From the NCBI GenBank assembly GCA_002437725.1, contig DJRF01000022.1:1-64000 (forward strand): a stretch of DNA of 64,000 bases, read 5' to 3'. The position numbers and the translations under genes are program-made. Positions 54,888-63,260 of the stretch are shown piece by piece. The stretch's first letter is position 1. The number at the start of each line of letters is the position of its first letter. Origin of the DNA: Treponema sp. UBA6367. GTDB taxonomy: Bacteria > Spirochaetota > Spirochaetia > Treponematales > Treponemataceae. Below the pieces are notes generated by a model. It was given only the letters and a program-made list of their open reading frames with translations. It did not search any database and was not told the origin of the DNA.

Positions 54888-56222
54888 TCATACCGCTTCG
54901 GCGGCATCCATTTCTTCCTGATATTCTACAATAACAGTACCTATAGGAAGAGCTAAAAGAGCGCTGTACCTGTCGCGGCTTACCTGAAGAAGCTCAAAGC
55001 AATCTGTAACAAATTCTGTTATGCTTCCATCAAGCTCGCCTTTTTCTACCATTTGGGCAAATATTTTTAAAACTTCATCTTCGTTAAAACCTAGTTTATA
55101 AGAACGCCTGTCCACAAGGGCGCTTAAAATATCTGCAACTTCTATAATTCTGTCTAATTTTGTAAGCTGGGCGGCAGAAAGACCTAAAGGATAGCCTAAA
55201 CCGTTTAACTTTTCGTGATGACGAACAGCCATATTGCAAATTTCTTCTGGAACAACGTCTTTTATAAGCTCTTTGGTAAAATCCACGTGGCGCTGAACAA
55301 CTTTGTATTCCCAGCGGCTAAGTTTTCCAGGAAATTCAAGGATTGCGCGAGGAATCATAATTTTTCCAATATCGTGCAGAACTCCTGCCGTAAACAATTT
55401 GTTTATTTCATTCGCATCGCAGCCGTAATACTTTCCCAAAGAAACCGCGTAGCTTGCGGTATGAATTGTATGCCAAACCGTAACAGTGCTTTTAAAGTCA
55501 AGAATTACAATCATAAGTTTAAAAAGCTGATTTGTTTCTTCTTCGCTGTATTCAAACTTTTTAAGAAGCTTTTCAAGGTAGTCAAAACATTCGTAATGAA
55601 CAGAACCATCTTTATTTTTTTGAGGCTTTAACGCATTGCTTATGAGGCGGTTGTAATCCAAGGCTTTAAATATTTCTATATATTTCTGATTAAAATTTTG
55701 CAAGCCATAGCGATTAAAATCAGAGTCGCTATAATCAAAATTAGTCGCCTTTAACATTTGAACAATTCGTTCCGCTGCAAAAACTATAGAAGCGTATTCC
55801 ATTTGAACGACTCTTTGGGCAATTCCCGAATTGTACTTGGTATTATAAAACAAAAGAGTTTGAGCAAGATTTCCTATAGGAGTAAGATTTTTTATATAAA
55901 CATAAGAATAAACGTAACGCTCTTTTAACTGAACAGAAGAAAGAGTTGAAATGTCCACCTTGCTTTCTGTATCAAAATGATAAAAGCCCGCCACTTTTAA
56001 AATTGAAAGAAGAACTACGTTTTGAAGATTTATGCGGTCATCCCAATCTACTTGTTTGGTCAGTTCCATAGCAACATAAGCCGCCCGGCAGCAATCCAGC
56101 CCGACAGAATCATTGCATTTATAAATCATGCGCATAATTATTGTCAGTATTTGCCCGGCATTTAAAAGCTGATGAGGACCATATTCTTTAGATGTAGAAA
56201 GTGAATAATCTTTGTTAAACAT
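54888..56222 (-). CDS. HD-GYP domain protein, likely c-di-GMP phosphodiesterase
   Basis: A 444-residue protein. The first 250 residues are a helical region of unknown type. The HD-GYP domain (about 265-420) has HTIHTASYAVSLG, the metal HD pair in GVLHDIGKIMIP, and RHHEKLNGLGYPLGL, which contains both HHE and GYP. DILSALVDRRSYK follows. Conserved metal ligands are in place, so it is probably active. Together with the EAL protein at 30484 it makes two c-di-GMP-degrading enzymes in the window. It is the first gene of the HD-GYP/HU/HU-LysM operon. Confidence 0.87.
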   Translation of the reverse strand: MFNKDYSLSTSKEYGPHQLLNAGQILTIIMRMIYKCNDSVGLDCCRAAYVAMELTKQVDWDDRINLQNVVLLSILKVAGFYHFDTESKVDISTLSSVQLKERYVYSYVYIKNLTPIGNLAQTLLFYNTKYNSGIAQRVVQMEYASIVFAAERIVQMLKATNFDYSDSDFNRYGLQNFNQKYIEIFKALDYNRLISNALKPQKNKDGSVHYECFDYLEKLLKKFEYSEEETNQLFKLMIVILDFKSTVTVWHTIHTASYAVSLGKYYGCDANEINKLFTAGVLHDIGKIMIPRAILEFPGKLSRWEYKVVQRHVDFTKELIKDVVPEEICNMAVRHHEKLNGLGYPLGLSAAQLTKLDRIIEVADILSALVDRRSYKLGFNEDEVLKIFAQMVEKGELDGSITEFVTDCFELLQVSRDRYSALLALPIGTVIVEYQEEMDAAEAV

Positions 56223-56289
56223 AATTCCGCGTAAATCTATTCTATCACAAAGCGGCAGTTTTGAAAAACAAAAACTATAGCAAAAATAT

Positions 56290-56341
56290 AAAAAAAATAA
56301 GGCCGCCTAATGTATTAATTAAAAGACATTAAGCAACCTAA
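56290..56341 (-). terminator. Terminator of gdhA
   Basis: On the minus strand, AGGTTGCTTAATGT pairs with ACATTAGGCGGCCT over 14 positions including three G-U wobbles, with a TCTTTTAATTAAT loop, followed by TATTTTTTTT. The arms share the GGTTGC/GGCGGCC motif with the terminator at 3201-3246. The 170-bp gap between gdhA and the HD-GYP gene contains nothing else I can name. Confidence 0.75.
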
Positions 56342-56396
56342 TCTAACTTAAGCATTTAGAAAAATATATTTTAAGCTCAAAATTGCGCAGTTTCTA

Positions 56397-57743
56397 TTAC
56401 ACAAGTCCCTGAGCTATCATTGCATTTGCAACTTTCAGGAAGCCGGCGATGTTAGCGCCTGCGACGTAATTTCCTTTCATGCCGAATTTTTCTGCAGCTT
56501 CGTAAGCAGCGTCATGAATGTTTTTCATAATACCCTTAAGCTTTGCGTCAACTTCTTCAGAAGACCAAGAAAGGCGCTCAGAGTTCTGGCTCATTTCAAG
56601 ACCTGAAGTTGCAACTCCACCTGCGTTAGAAGCTTTTCCTGGAGCGTAAAGGATTTTTGCCTCAAGGAAAGTGTCTACGGCTTCAATTGTAGAAGGCATA
56701 TTTGCACCTTCTGCAACAAGCTTTACGCCGTTTGCAACAAGAGTTTTTGCAGCCTGTCCGTCAAGCTCGTTCTGAGTTGCGCAAGGGAATGCGCAGTCAA
56801 CTTTTACTTCCCATGGCTTTTTGCCTTCAAAATACTTTGCAGAAGGGAACTGCTTTGCATATTCTGAAATGCGGCCGCGGCGAACATTCTTAAGTTCTTT
56901 TACCCATTCAAGTTTTTCTTGAGTAATGCCGTCCGCATCGTAGATATATCCATTAGAATCAGAAAGAGTAACAGGTTTTGCGCCAAGCTGAATAAGTTTT
57001 TCGCAAGCGTACTGAGCAACATTTCCAGAACCAGAAACAGAACAAACCTTGCCCTTAAAATCGTCACCAACTTTTGCAAGCATATTTTCTGCAAAGTAGA
57101 TAAGACCGTATCCTGTAGCTTCAGTACGAATCAGAGAGCCGCCGAAAGTAAGCCCTTTTCCTGTAAGGACGCCAGTAAATTCGTTGCGGATACGCTTGTA
57201 CTGACCGAACATGTAGCCAACTTCGCGGCCGCCTACACCAATGTCGCCGGCAGGAACGTCTGTATCAGCACCAATGTGACGCTGAAGTTCTGTCATGAAT
57301 GACTGGCAAAAACGCATAACTTCGCCATCAGATTTTCCGTGCGGGTCAAAGTCAGAACCACCTTTTCCGCCGCCCATAGGAAGAGTTGTAAGAGAGTTTT
57401 TAAAAGTCTGTTCAAATCCAAGAAATTTAAGAATTCCAAGATTTACAGAAGGATGGAAACGAATTCCTCCTTTGTAAGGACCAATTGCGCTGTTAAACTG
57501 AACGCGGAAGCCACGGTTGATATGAGGTTTTCCCTGGTCATCTGTCCAAGGAACGCGGAACATTATAACCCGCTCTGGCTCTACTATTCTTTCAAGAATC
57601 GCATTCTTTTCAAGCTCCGGCATTTTTTCTACTACAGGTTCAATTGTACCTAAAACTTCTTGAACTGCTTGAAGAAATTCTGGCTGATCAGCATTCTTTT
57701 TTTGAACTTCTTCCCAAACTCGCTGTACATATGCGTTTTTCAT
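56397..57743 (-). CDS. gdhA: Glutamate dehydrogenase (NADP-type)
   Basis: A 448-residue hexameric-type glutamate dehydrogenase. Visible are RVPWTDDQGKPHINRGFRVQ, YKGGIRFHPSVNLGILKFL, the catalytic PMGGGKGGSDFDPHGKSD, DVPAGDIGVGGREVGYM, SGSGNVAQYACEKL for cofactor binding and GGVATSGLEMSQNS. The length and motifs are those of the biosynthetic NADP-dependent enzymes, the main route of ammonia assimilation when ammonia is plentiful. AAGGAG precedes the ATG. Confidence 0.94.
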   Translation of the reverse strand: MKNAYVQRVWEEVQKKNADQPEFLQAVQEVLGTIEPVVEKMPELEKNAILERIVEPERVIMFRVPWTDDQGKPHINRGFRVQFNSAIGPYKGGIRFHPSVNLGILKFLGFEQTFKNSLTTLPMGGGKGGSDFDPHGKSDGEVMRFCQSFMTELQRHIGADTDVPAGDIGVGGREVGYMFGQYKRIRNEFTGVLTGKGLTFGGSLIRTEATGYGLIYFAENMLAKVGDDFKGKVCSVSGSGNVAQYACEKLIQLGAKPVTLSDSNGYIYDADGITQEKLEWVKELKNVRRGRISEYAKQFPSAKYFEGKKPWEVKVDCAFPCATQNELDGQAAKTLVANGVKLVAEGANMPSTIEAVDTFLEAKILYAPGKASNAGGVATSGLEMSQNSERLSWSSEEVDAKLKGIMKNIHDAAYEAAEKFGMKGNYVAGANIAGFLKVANAMIAQGLV

Positions 57744-57786
57744 TACTAATTACTCCTTTCGCAACAAAAAAATTGCTACTAAAAAA

Positions 57787-57815
57787 AGTATAGTGCATTT
57801 TTTTTTGCAACACAA
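57787..57815 (-). promoter_or_regulatory. Promoter of gdhA
   Basis: On the minus strand, TTGTGT (57815-57810), a 17-bp spacer containing A9, and TATACT (57792-57787). It gives a leader of about 35-40 nt ending in AAAGGAG. The rest of the gap to the amylase gene holds only the amylase terminator. Confidence 0.5.
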
Positions 57816-57902
57816 GCATTTTGCAAAGCGCAAAATTTGACGCAATGGCGCCTGCCAAAGCACGAGACTGCAAGAAGATTGCCAGCCAAGCCGGGCAATG
57901 AC

Positions 57903-57945
57903 AAAAAAATACCAGCCTGCAAAGCTAATTCACTTTGCAGGCTGG
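57903..57945 (-). terminator. Terminator of the amylase operon
   Basis: On the minus strand, CCAGCCTGCAAAG (57945-57933) pairs perfectly with CTTTGCAGGCTGG (57924-57912), a 13-bp stem, followed by a T7 run. It lies about 30 bp beyond the amylase stop codon. Confidence 0.9.
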
Positions 57946-57976
57946 CAGCCTAATTTCTTCCAATAAGTTGATTAAA

Positions 57977-60900
57977 CTAGAACGTCACACCGTAGACGGC
58001 AGGGTTGCGGTCACTTACAAGGATTGGCTGGCTTGTAGTTCCACCAGCAAATGAAGTAACTTTTCCGCCGCTTACAGTTGCAGAGCTTCCGTCGTACCAG
58101 TTGTAAACAGTTGTTCCATCGCTGAACAAACCGCTTACATCAACGCTAGTTCCACTGATTCCAATTGCAACTTTACTTTCGCCAAAAGTACGCTTTGTAG
58201 CCGAACCAGTTCCAGCACCAACCGCAGGATTGAACTTGCGGAATGTTCCGACTTTGCCCCAGTGTTTTGCAGTTGTGCCAGTAGCAGCATCCCAGTTGAA
58301 GTCTGAACGTGTTCCCTGATTTTCATCTGAACCGGTATCACCAAACGGACGGGCAGTTTCATCACCATAATAAATCTGAACTAAGCCCGGCATTAAAACA
58401 AATGATGTTCCAAGTTCTGTCTGATTAGAAGCACGTCCTAAACCTGTGTCATGGCTTGAAATATAAAACAATGCCTGCGAATCTCCTAAACGATTTTCCC
58501 ATTTAGGAAGACTTGGGGAATAAGTTTTCATTCCGCTAGTTCCTGCAACAGTAAAGTCAATCATAGAATCAAAACCATTGTTAAACCAGGAAGAATCGCT
58601 ACCTTTTCTCCAACCGAAAGCTTCACCTGTCATCCAGAAATCTTCATCCCAATCTTTTGCATATTCATCGGCACGTGAGGAATTTCTCCAATTTGCAAGT
58701 GCTGTTTTACAAAGATTTTTTAATTCATTCCAACGATACATATCAACATGTTTTGCTGTATCACATCGGAAACCGTCAATTCCAAATTCTTCTACCCAAG
58801 CAGCAAGCCATTTTTCAATCCAAACAACAGGAGCATTTGTAGATGATGTTGAACGCAATGATTTAGCAGCCGGAATAATCCAGTTATCATAATCGCTTGA
58901 TTCTTTTCCCCATTTTGTCTGCAGAATAGGAGCAACAGTTTGAGCTGTTGTACTTTCGGTTTTTACATCCGGCAGATTATCAAGATTTTTTGTCAAATCA
59001 TCACCACCTCCGGCAGTATATCCCGGAACGCCTGCACGAATCCAAGAAGACCCCCACCATTTAGCCCAACCATCATTGTGTCCGTTATAATCAATTTTAT
59101 CATGATGTTTATGATATGTATCACCGTCAGAACCTATCTTAAATCCCATATCAGTTGATTTTCCACCAGAATATGAACTTGTAAAAATATCCAATCCATA
59201 ATCCTGACAATCTTGCAACGTCAAATATCCAGTATGGTTCATTACAACATCCATTACAACACGGATTCCACGTTTATGACATTCAGTTACAAAAGTACGG
59301 AATTCTTCTACAGTTCCCATATTTTTATCCATCATTGTGTAGTCAAGTGGATAATATCCATGGTATGCATAATGTGCGAAATCTCCATTAGAACCACCGC
59401 CACACCAACCGTGTGCCTGTTCATAAGGTGCTGTAATCCAAATTGCGTTTACACCCAAATCATTAATATAATCAAGTTTTTCTGTAAGACCTTTTATATC
59501 GCCGCCATGGAATGTTCCGATTGAACTTCCTAAATCGTCTTTAGACATACGACCATAACTATTATTGTTTGAAGAATCTCCATCATAGAAACGGTCTTGA
59601 ATTACAAAATAGATAAGTGCATTTTTCCAAGTAAACGTATCTGGAACTGTTGGAGTGTCCGCAGTTGTTAATGTTGCGTTTGCTGTTGCTGTGCCTTCAC
59701 CGTTTGTTACTGCTGCAGAAACTGTGATTGAAGTTCCGCCTGTAGTAATTCCTAAATCTTTTACAGATTTTGTAAATGTTCCGGCACTTGTTCCCATGTC
59801 ATAAGATGTTCCGTTAATTGTAACTTTTGCTGATGAAATTGTGTCGTTTCCGTCTGTGAAAGTAACTTTTATTGAGCCGCTTAATGAAATATCACCGCTA
59901 GAAGGAGTAATTGTTACTGTTGGCGGAACCGGGGCAATAACTGGCTCTGAATTAATTGCCGCAGAAAGAATAAGATTTGAGCCAAAGACTTCAAAGTTAG
60001 AAGAAATTGAACTACCTGTCGTGTCAGCGGTTCCTTTACTACCACCTATATACTTCCATTCTCCAGCCTTTATATAAATATCATTTGTCTGATTAGTTCC
60101 AACTGAAGATCCGCCATTGTTATTAAATATAACTGCAGAAACAGTTTTTGAGATTGTATAAGTATAATAATCATTTGAATAATCAGACATTTTTACACCA
60201 GGCCAATTTCCACTTGTATAATTATCACTTGTGTTAGAAGGATTCCATGCCCAAATATACATATATCCCAAAGATTTTGGAACATAAAGAACTATTTTAT
60301 CTGTAACACCAGAAGTTCCTGTTACCGTAACAGTCTGTTTTGCACCGGTTTTTGTAACACCGCCAAAAGTATAGCTTGCGCTTACAACTGTTTTTCCTGC
60401 CGCAACAAGTGTAACTTTTCCGCCGCTTACAGTTGCCACCGCAGTTTCAGTTGAATTCCAAGTTGCAGAACTTGTTACATCTTCATCTGCTCCGTCTGAA
60501 TAGTATGCAGTCGCAGTAAATGCAGGCGCGCTTTCCGTAGAAGAAGCGGCTTTTTCTACAATCAAACGTTTTAAAGTTTTTTCTACAGCAAGAACATATT
60601 TAGAAGAATCCTGCAATTTATCGCAGCCTTTCTTGAAATCTTCCACAAAAAGGTCAAGATTGATGTTTGTTGCGTCGCAGTCAGGAGTTGCTTTATCAAT
60701 AGCATCAATTTCCGCAGCAGAAAGGCTTCCAATATCAACGTCACCTTCAAAAAGCGCGTTATAAATGTAGCCTTTTCGGCTAGTTGTCCAGTCAACTATA
60801 GGCAAGTTATTAACGCCAGAGTTAATATCTACCACTGCACGCAGAACAGCATCAGAAACTTCTGTATTACCGTTATCAGAATAGCCCTGGACTGTAATAA

Positions 60901-61195
60901 TGCGTTTTTTTCCAACTGGAATTCTGTCAATTTTTGCAGAGCCGCGTCCGTTTTTTACCTGCACTACGACAGATTTTAGAGGCGTATCTATTCCGCTTCC
61001 GCTGACAGAAAGCACGGCGTATTTTACGCTGTCAACATTTAGCGCGCGGTATTCGCCTTCCTGCTCTCCATAAATCAAAGTTCCATACTCCGAACTTTGC
61101 CTATTATATTCTTCTATAATGTTATTACAACCTGTAAACAAAAGCGCAAAGCCTAAGGAAAATGCGCTTACAATCCTTGTAATTTTTTTTATCAT
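57977..61195 (-). CDS. Surface lipoprotein alpha-amylase (GH13) with Ig-like and starch-binding modules
   Basis: A 1072-residue lipoprotein (lipobox LLFTGC). After a 200-residue N-terminal region come a bacterial Ig-like domain (about 205-300), a starch-binding-type module (YVPKSLGYMYIWAWNPS ... NWPGVKM, CBM26-like), a further Ig-like domain (about 440-520) and the GH13 catalytic domain (from about 530). The catalytic set is complete: DVVMNHTG, nucleophile Asp near residue 806 (GFRCDTAKH), acid/base Glu near 858 (MTGEAFGW) and ISSHDTGLG near 914. It degrades starch or maltodextrin outside the cell. The start at 61195 has GGAG upstream. It is co-transcribed with the Ig-repeat lipoprotein. Confidence 0.92.
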   Translation of the reverse strand: MIKKITRIVSAFSLGFALLFTGCNNIIEEYNRQSSEYGTLIYGEQEGEYRALNVDSVKYAVLSVSGSGIDTPLKSVVVQVKNGRGSAKIDRIPVGKKRIITVQGYSDNGNTEVSDAVLRAVVDINSGVNNLPIVDWTTSRKGYIYNALFEGDVDIGSLSAAEIDAIDKATPDCDATNINLDLFVEDFKKGCDKLQDSSKYVLAVEKTLKRLIVEKAASSTESAPAFTATAYYSDGADEDVTSSATWNSTETAVATVSGGKVTLVAAGKTVVSASYTFGGVTKTGAKQTVTVTGTSGVTDKIVLYVPKSLGYMYIWAWNPSNTSDNYTSGNWPGVKMSDYSNDYYTYTISKTVSAVIFNNNGGSSVGTNQTNDIYIKAGEWKYIGGSKGTADTTGSSISSNFEVFGSNLILSAAINSEPVIAPVPPTVTITPSSGDISLSGSIKVTFTDGNDTISSAKVTINGTSYDMGTSAGTFTKSVKDLGITTGGTSITVSAAVTNGEGTATANATLTTADTPTVPDTFTWKNALIYFVIQDRFYDGDSSNNNSYGRMSKDDLGSSIGTFHGGDIKGLTEKLDYINDLGVNAIWITAPYEQAHGWCGGGSNGDFAHYAYHGYYPLDYTMMDKNMGTVEEFRTFVTECHKRGIRVVMDVVMNHTGYLTLQDCQDYGLDIFTSSYSGGKSTDMGFKIGSDGDTYHKHHDKIDYNGHNDGWAKWWGSSWIRAGVPGYTAGGGDDLTKNLDNLPDVKTESTTAQTVAPILQTKWGKESSDYDNWIIPAAKSLRSTSSTNAPVVWIEKWLAAWVEEFGIDGFRCDTAKHVDMYRWNELKNLCKTALANWRNSSRADEYAKDWDEDFWMTGEAFGWRKGSDSSWFNNGFDSMIDFTVAGTSGMKTYSPSLPKWENRLGDSQALFYISSHDTGLGRASNQTELGTSFVLMPGLVQIYYGDETARPFGDTGSDENQGTRSDFNWDAATGTTAKHWGKVGTFRKFNPAVGAGTGSATKRTFGESKVAIGISGTSVDVSGLFSDGTTVYNWYDGSSATVSGGKVTSFAGGTTSQPILVSDRNPAVYGVTF

Positions 61196-61244
61196 ATTAA
61201 ACTCCAGCTTTATAAACAAAATAACTACATGAAACTAGGTATAA

Positions 61245-62564
61245 TCAAGAACCAAAATCAACAGAAATAGCACCTGAACCAGTATCTCCGCTGCCTTCTG
61301 TTACTGTAATTGTTGCAGTTGCGGTTTCTGTAACTTCGCCCTCTGTGTAAGTCGCAGTTACCTTAGAGCTTCCTGCAGAAATGGCTTTTAAGGTTATGCC
61401 GTCTAATTCCAAAACAGCGGCATTTTCTACTTCATAAGCAGGGAAAACTTCTGCAACATCTCCGTTAGAATAAGTAGCCTCCGTTTTCAAGGTTAAAGTT
61501 GAGTCCTTGGCCAATGTTTTTGCCGATGTTATTTCTATTTTAGAAAGAGCGCTCTGCGAGCCAAAATTAAATCCTGCATTGCCAGTCCCAAAAGAATAAG
61601 ATTCGTCCTTTTTTACAGTAATAGCTGCATCCGCGATTTTTGTAACTCCAGCATACACATAGCTTGCAGTAATTTTTACAGAAGTATCTTTAGAAAGTTT
61701 TGCGGCGGTAAACTTATTCTTTTCTAAAGCACCTGCACCTGCACCTTCTTCATCAGATGAAAACTCAGCGACACTTGTAACATCTTCAGACTCCCCATTA
61801 GAATACTTTGCAGTTACTGTAAATTCTGCAGATTCTCCAGACTTTAATTCTTTTGCAGCAGGAGCGATTGTTATTTCAGAAAGAACTTTTCCTTCTACAG
61901 GCTTGTAGACTTTAACTGTAATTGAGTCAGTTTTACCTTCAAAAGTTGCTTTTATAGTTACCTCGCCTTCTTTTACGCCTTTTAAAGCTGTTCCTTCTAT
62001 TGCGGCTATACTTGAATCGCTTGATTCAAACTTTGCCTGCGAAGTAACATCTTTAGTAGTTTTATCGCTATAAGTTGCAGTTACTTTTAAGTCTTTGCTT
62101 GTATTTTCAGCAATAGTGCTAACAGGCTCTATTGCTATGCTTGTTAAAACAACCTGGTCAACAGGAATGGCTTTAACTGTAAACGATATTTCTTTTAAAT
62201 AGTCATTTTTATAAGTAACTCTTATTTTTACAGAACCTGCCGCTATTGCAGAAATAGAATTACCGTCTTTTCTTACAAATTCAGTTCCAGAACTTATTAC
62301 TATATTAAAATCGCTGCTGTTGTATGCAACATCTTTTGTTGAACCATCCGACCATAGTTCTTGAAAAGCTAATTCTACAGTGCCGCCTACTTTTATTTCA
62401 TTTAATTTTTGACGCGTTGCATCTGTAAAATCAATGCCAGTCAATTTAGGTGCTTCTGGCTCAGGCTCGCTAGTCCCCCCACCGCCACCAGAACTTTCTA
62501 CCTTGCATGACAAAAATGCAACTGCGGCAAGAAAAGCAGCAATTACGCCGTAAACTTTTTTCAT
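61245..62564 (-). CDS. Lipoprotein made of bacterial Ig-like (Big_2) repeats
   Basis: A 439-residue protein with lipobox (VAFLSC), a glycine/proline linker (SSGGGGGTSEPEPEAP), and about four Big_2-type repeats. Each repeat has a T-A-T-Y/K-Y-S-N/D-G/K element followed by a D-V-T-S element and ends like AGSSKVTATY or EGEVTIKATF. Such repeats form rigid rods and often bind sugars or host surfaces. No enzyme domain is present. GGAGG precedes the ATG. It is 49 bp upstream of the amylase gene on the same strand, so it may help the amylase to dock on starch or space it from the membrane. Confidence 0.85.
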   Translation of the reverse strand: MKKVYGVIAAFLAAVAFLSCKVESSGGGGGTSEPEPEAPKLTGIDFTDATRQKLNEIKVGGTVELAFQELWSDGSTKDVAYNSSDFNIVISSGTEFVRKDGNSISAIAAGSVKIRVTYKNDYLKEISFTVKAIPVDQVVLTSIAIEPVSTIAENTSKDLKVTATYSDKTTKDVTSQAKFESSDSSIAAIEGTALKGVKEGEVTIKATFEGKTDSITVKVYKPVEGKVLSEITIAPAAKELKSGESAEFTVTAKYSNGESEDVTSVAEFSSDEEGAGAGALEKNKFTAAKLSKDTSVKITASYVYAGVTKIADAAITVKKDESYSFGTGNAGFNFGSQSALSKIEITSAKTLAKDSTLTLKTEATYSNGDVAEVFPAYEVENAAVLELDGITLKAISAGSSKVTATYTEGEVTETATATITVTEGSGDTGSGAISVDFGS

Positions 62565-62783
62565 TTTTTTCCTCCAAAATTTTAGAAAAGAAATTGATTA
62601 AAATATGCAGGCTTGACTTTTCCCTCGCCAAGCTTTTTTATACAGGTGACCACAACTTTTTGCACTACATTGTATATGAAGACTTTAAAACTAAAGCCTT
62701 CATTAAATTGTATGATGAGTTTTTTTATATGTCAAATTATTTTTTGTCTTGTTGCTTGAATTTTTCTGTGTTATATTTATTTT

Positions 62784-63020
62784 ATGAGTGATATAGTTTT
62801 TGATAATTACACACAGCAATTAGATTTATTACAACCTTTTCAGTTAGAAATTCTACGTAAAAAGATTGATTCCATTATTGCCTCACGAAAAAAGGCAGCG
62901 AATTCTCAACTCAAAAACGATAAGGCTCTTTTTGAACACTTCTCAGGTATTGGCAAAGGAATAGACGCAGAAACTGAAAAACAAGAATACTTTGAGGCAA
63001 AGTATGGACATTTTAATTGA
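62784..63020 (+). CDS. Probable antitoxin of a PIN-type toxin-antitoxin pair
   Basis: A 78-residue small acidic/charged protein (LDLLQPFQLEILRKKIDSII, then EKQEYFEAKYGHFN). I do not recognise a named family; the leucine-rich helix and acidic C-terminal half resemble antitoxins of PIN toxins. It overlaps the PIN frame by 17 bases, the usual arrangement. There is no clear Shine-Dalgarno. Since the PIN partner is deleted internally, it is probably an orphan. Confidence 0.6.
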   Translation: MSDIVFDNYTQQLDLLQPFQLEILRKKIDSIIASRKKAANSQLKNDKALFEHFSGIGKGIDAETEKQEYFEAKYGHFN

Positions 63021-63238
63021 TACAAACATCATCTTAGATTGGTTCCTAAAACGCGAACCTTTTTATGAAGAATCAAAAAGATTACTAAACAAATGCTGGT
63101 TCTCAAACATAAACTCATATCTCACCATACATTCAATCTGCGATATATCATTTATAATTGATAAGAAATATATCCGACTTTACGACATCTTCTGTTCCAG
63201 CAATAGAACCTAGAGATTTTCTGACTTTGTATAAATAA
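63004..63238 (+). pseudogene. PIN-domain toxin with an internal deletion
   Basis: The frame starts at 63004 (MDILIDTNIILDWFLKREPF) with the first PIN Asp, and runs through SYLTIHSICDISFIIDKKY. It then loses the PIN pattern and ends at a TAG at 63211. In the +1 frame from about 63191 one reads SVPAIEPRDFLTLYK and a stop, which is the usual PIN C-terminus. The middle third, with the remaining catalytic acids, is missing. This is best explained by a deletion that also shifted the frame. Confidence 0.7.
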
Positions 63239-63260
63239 ACAAAACTTTTTCCGCCGAAAA

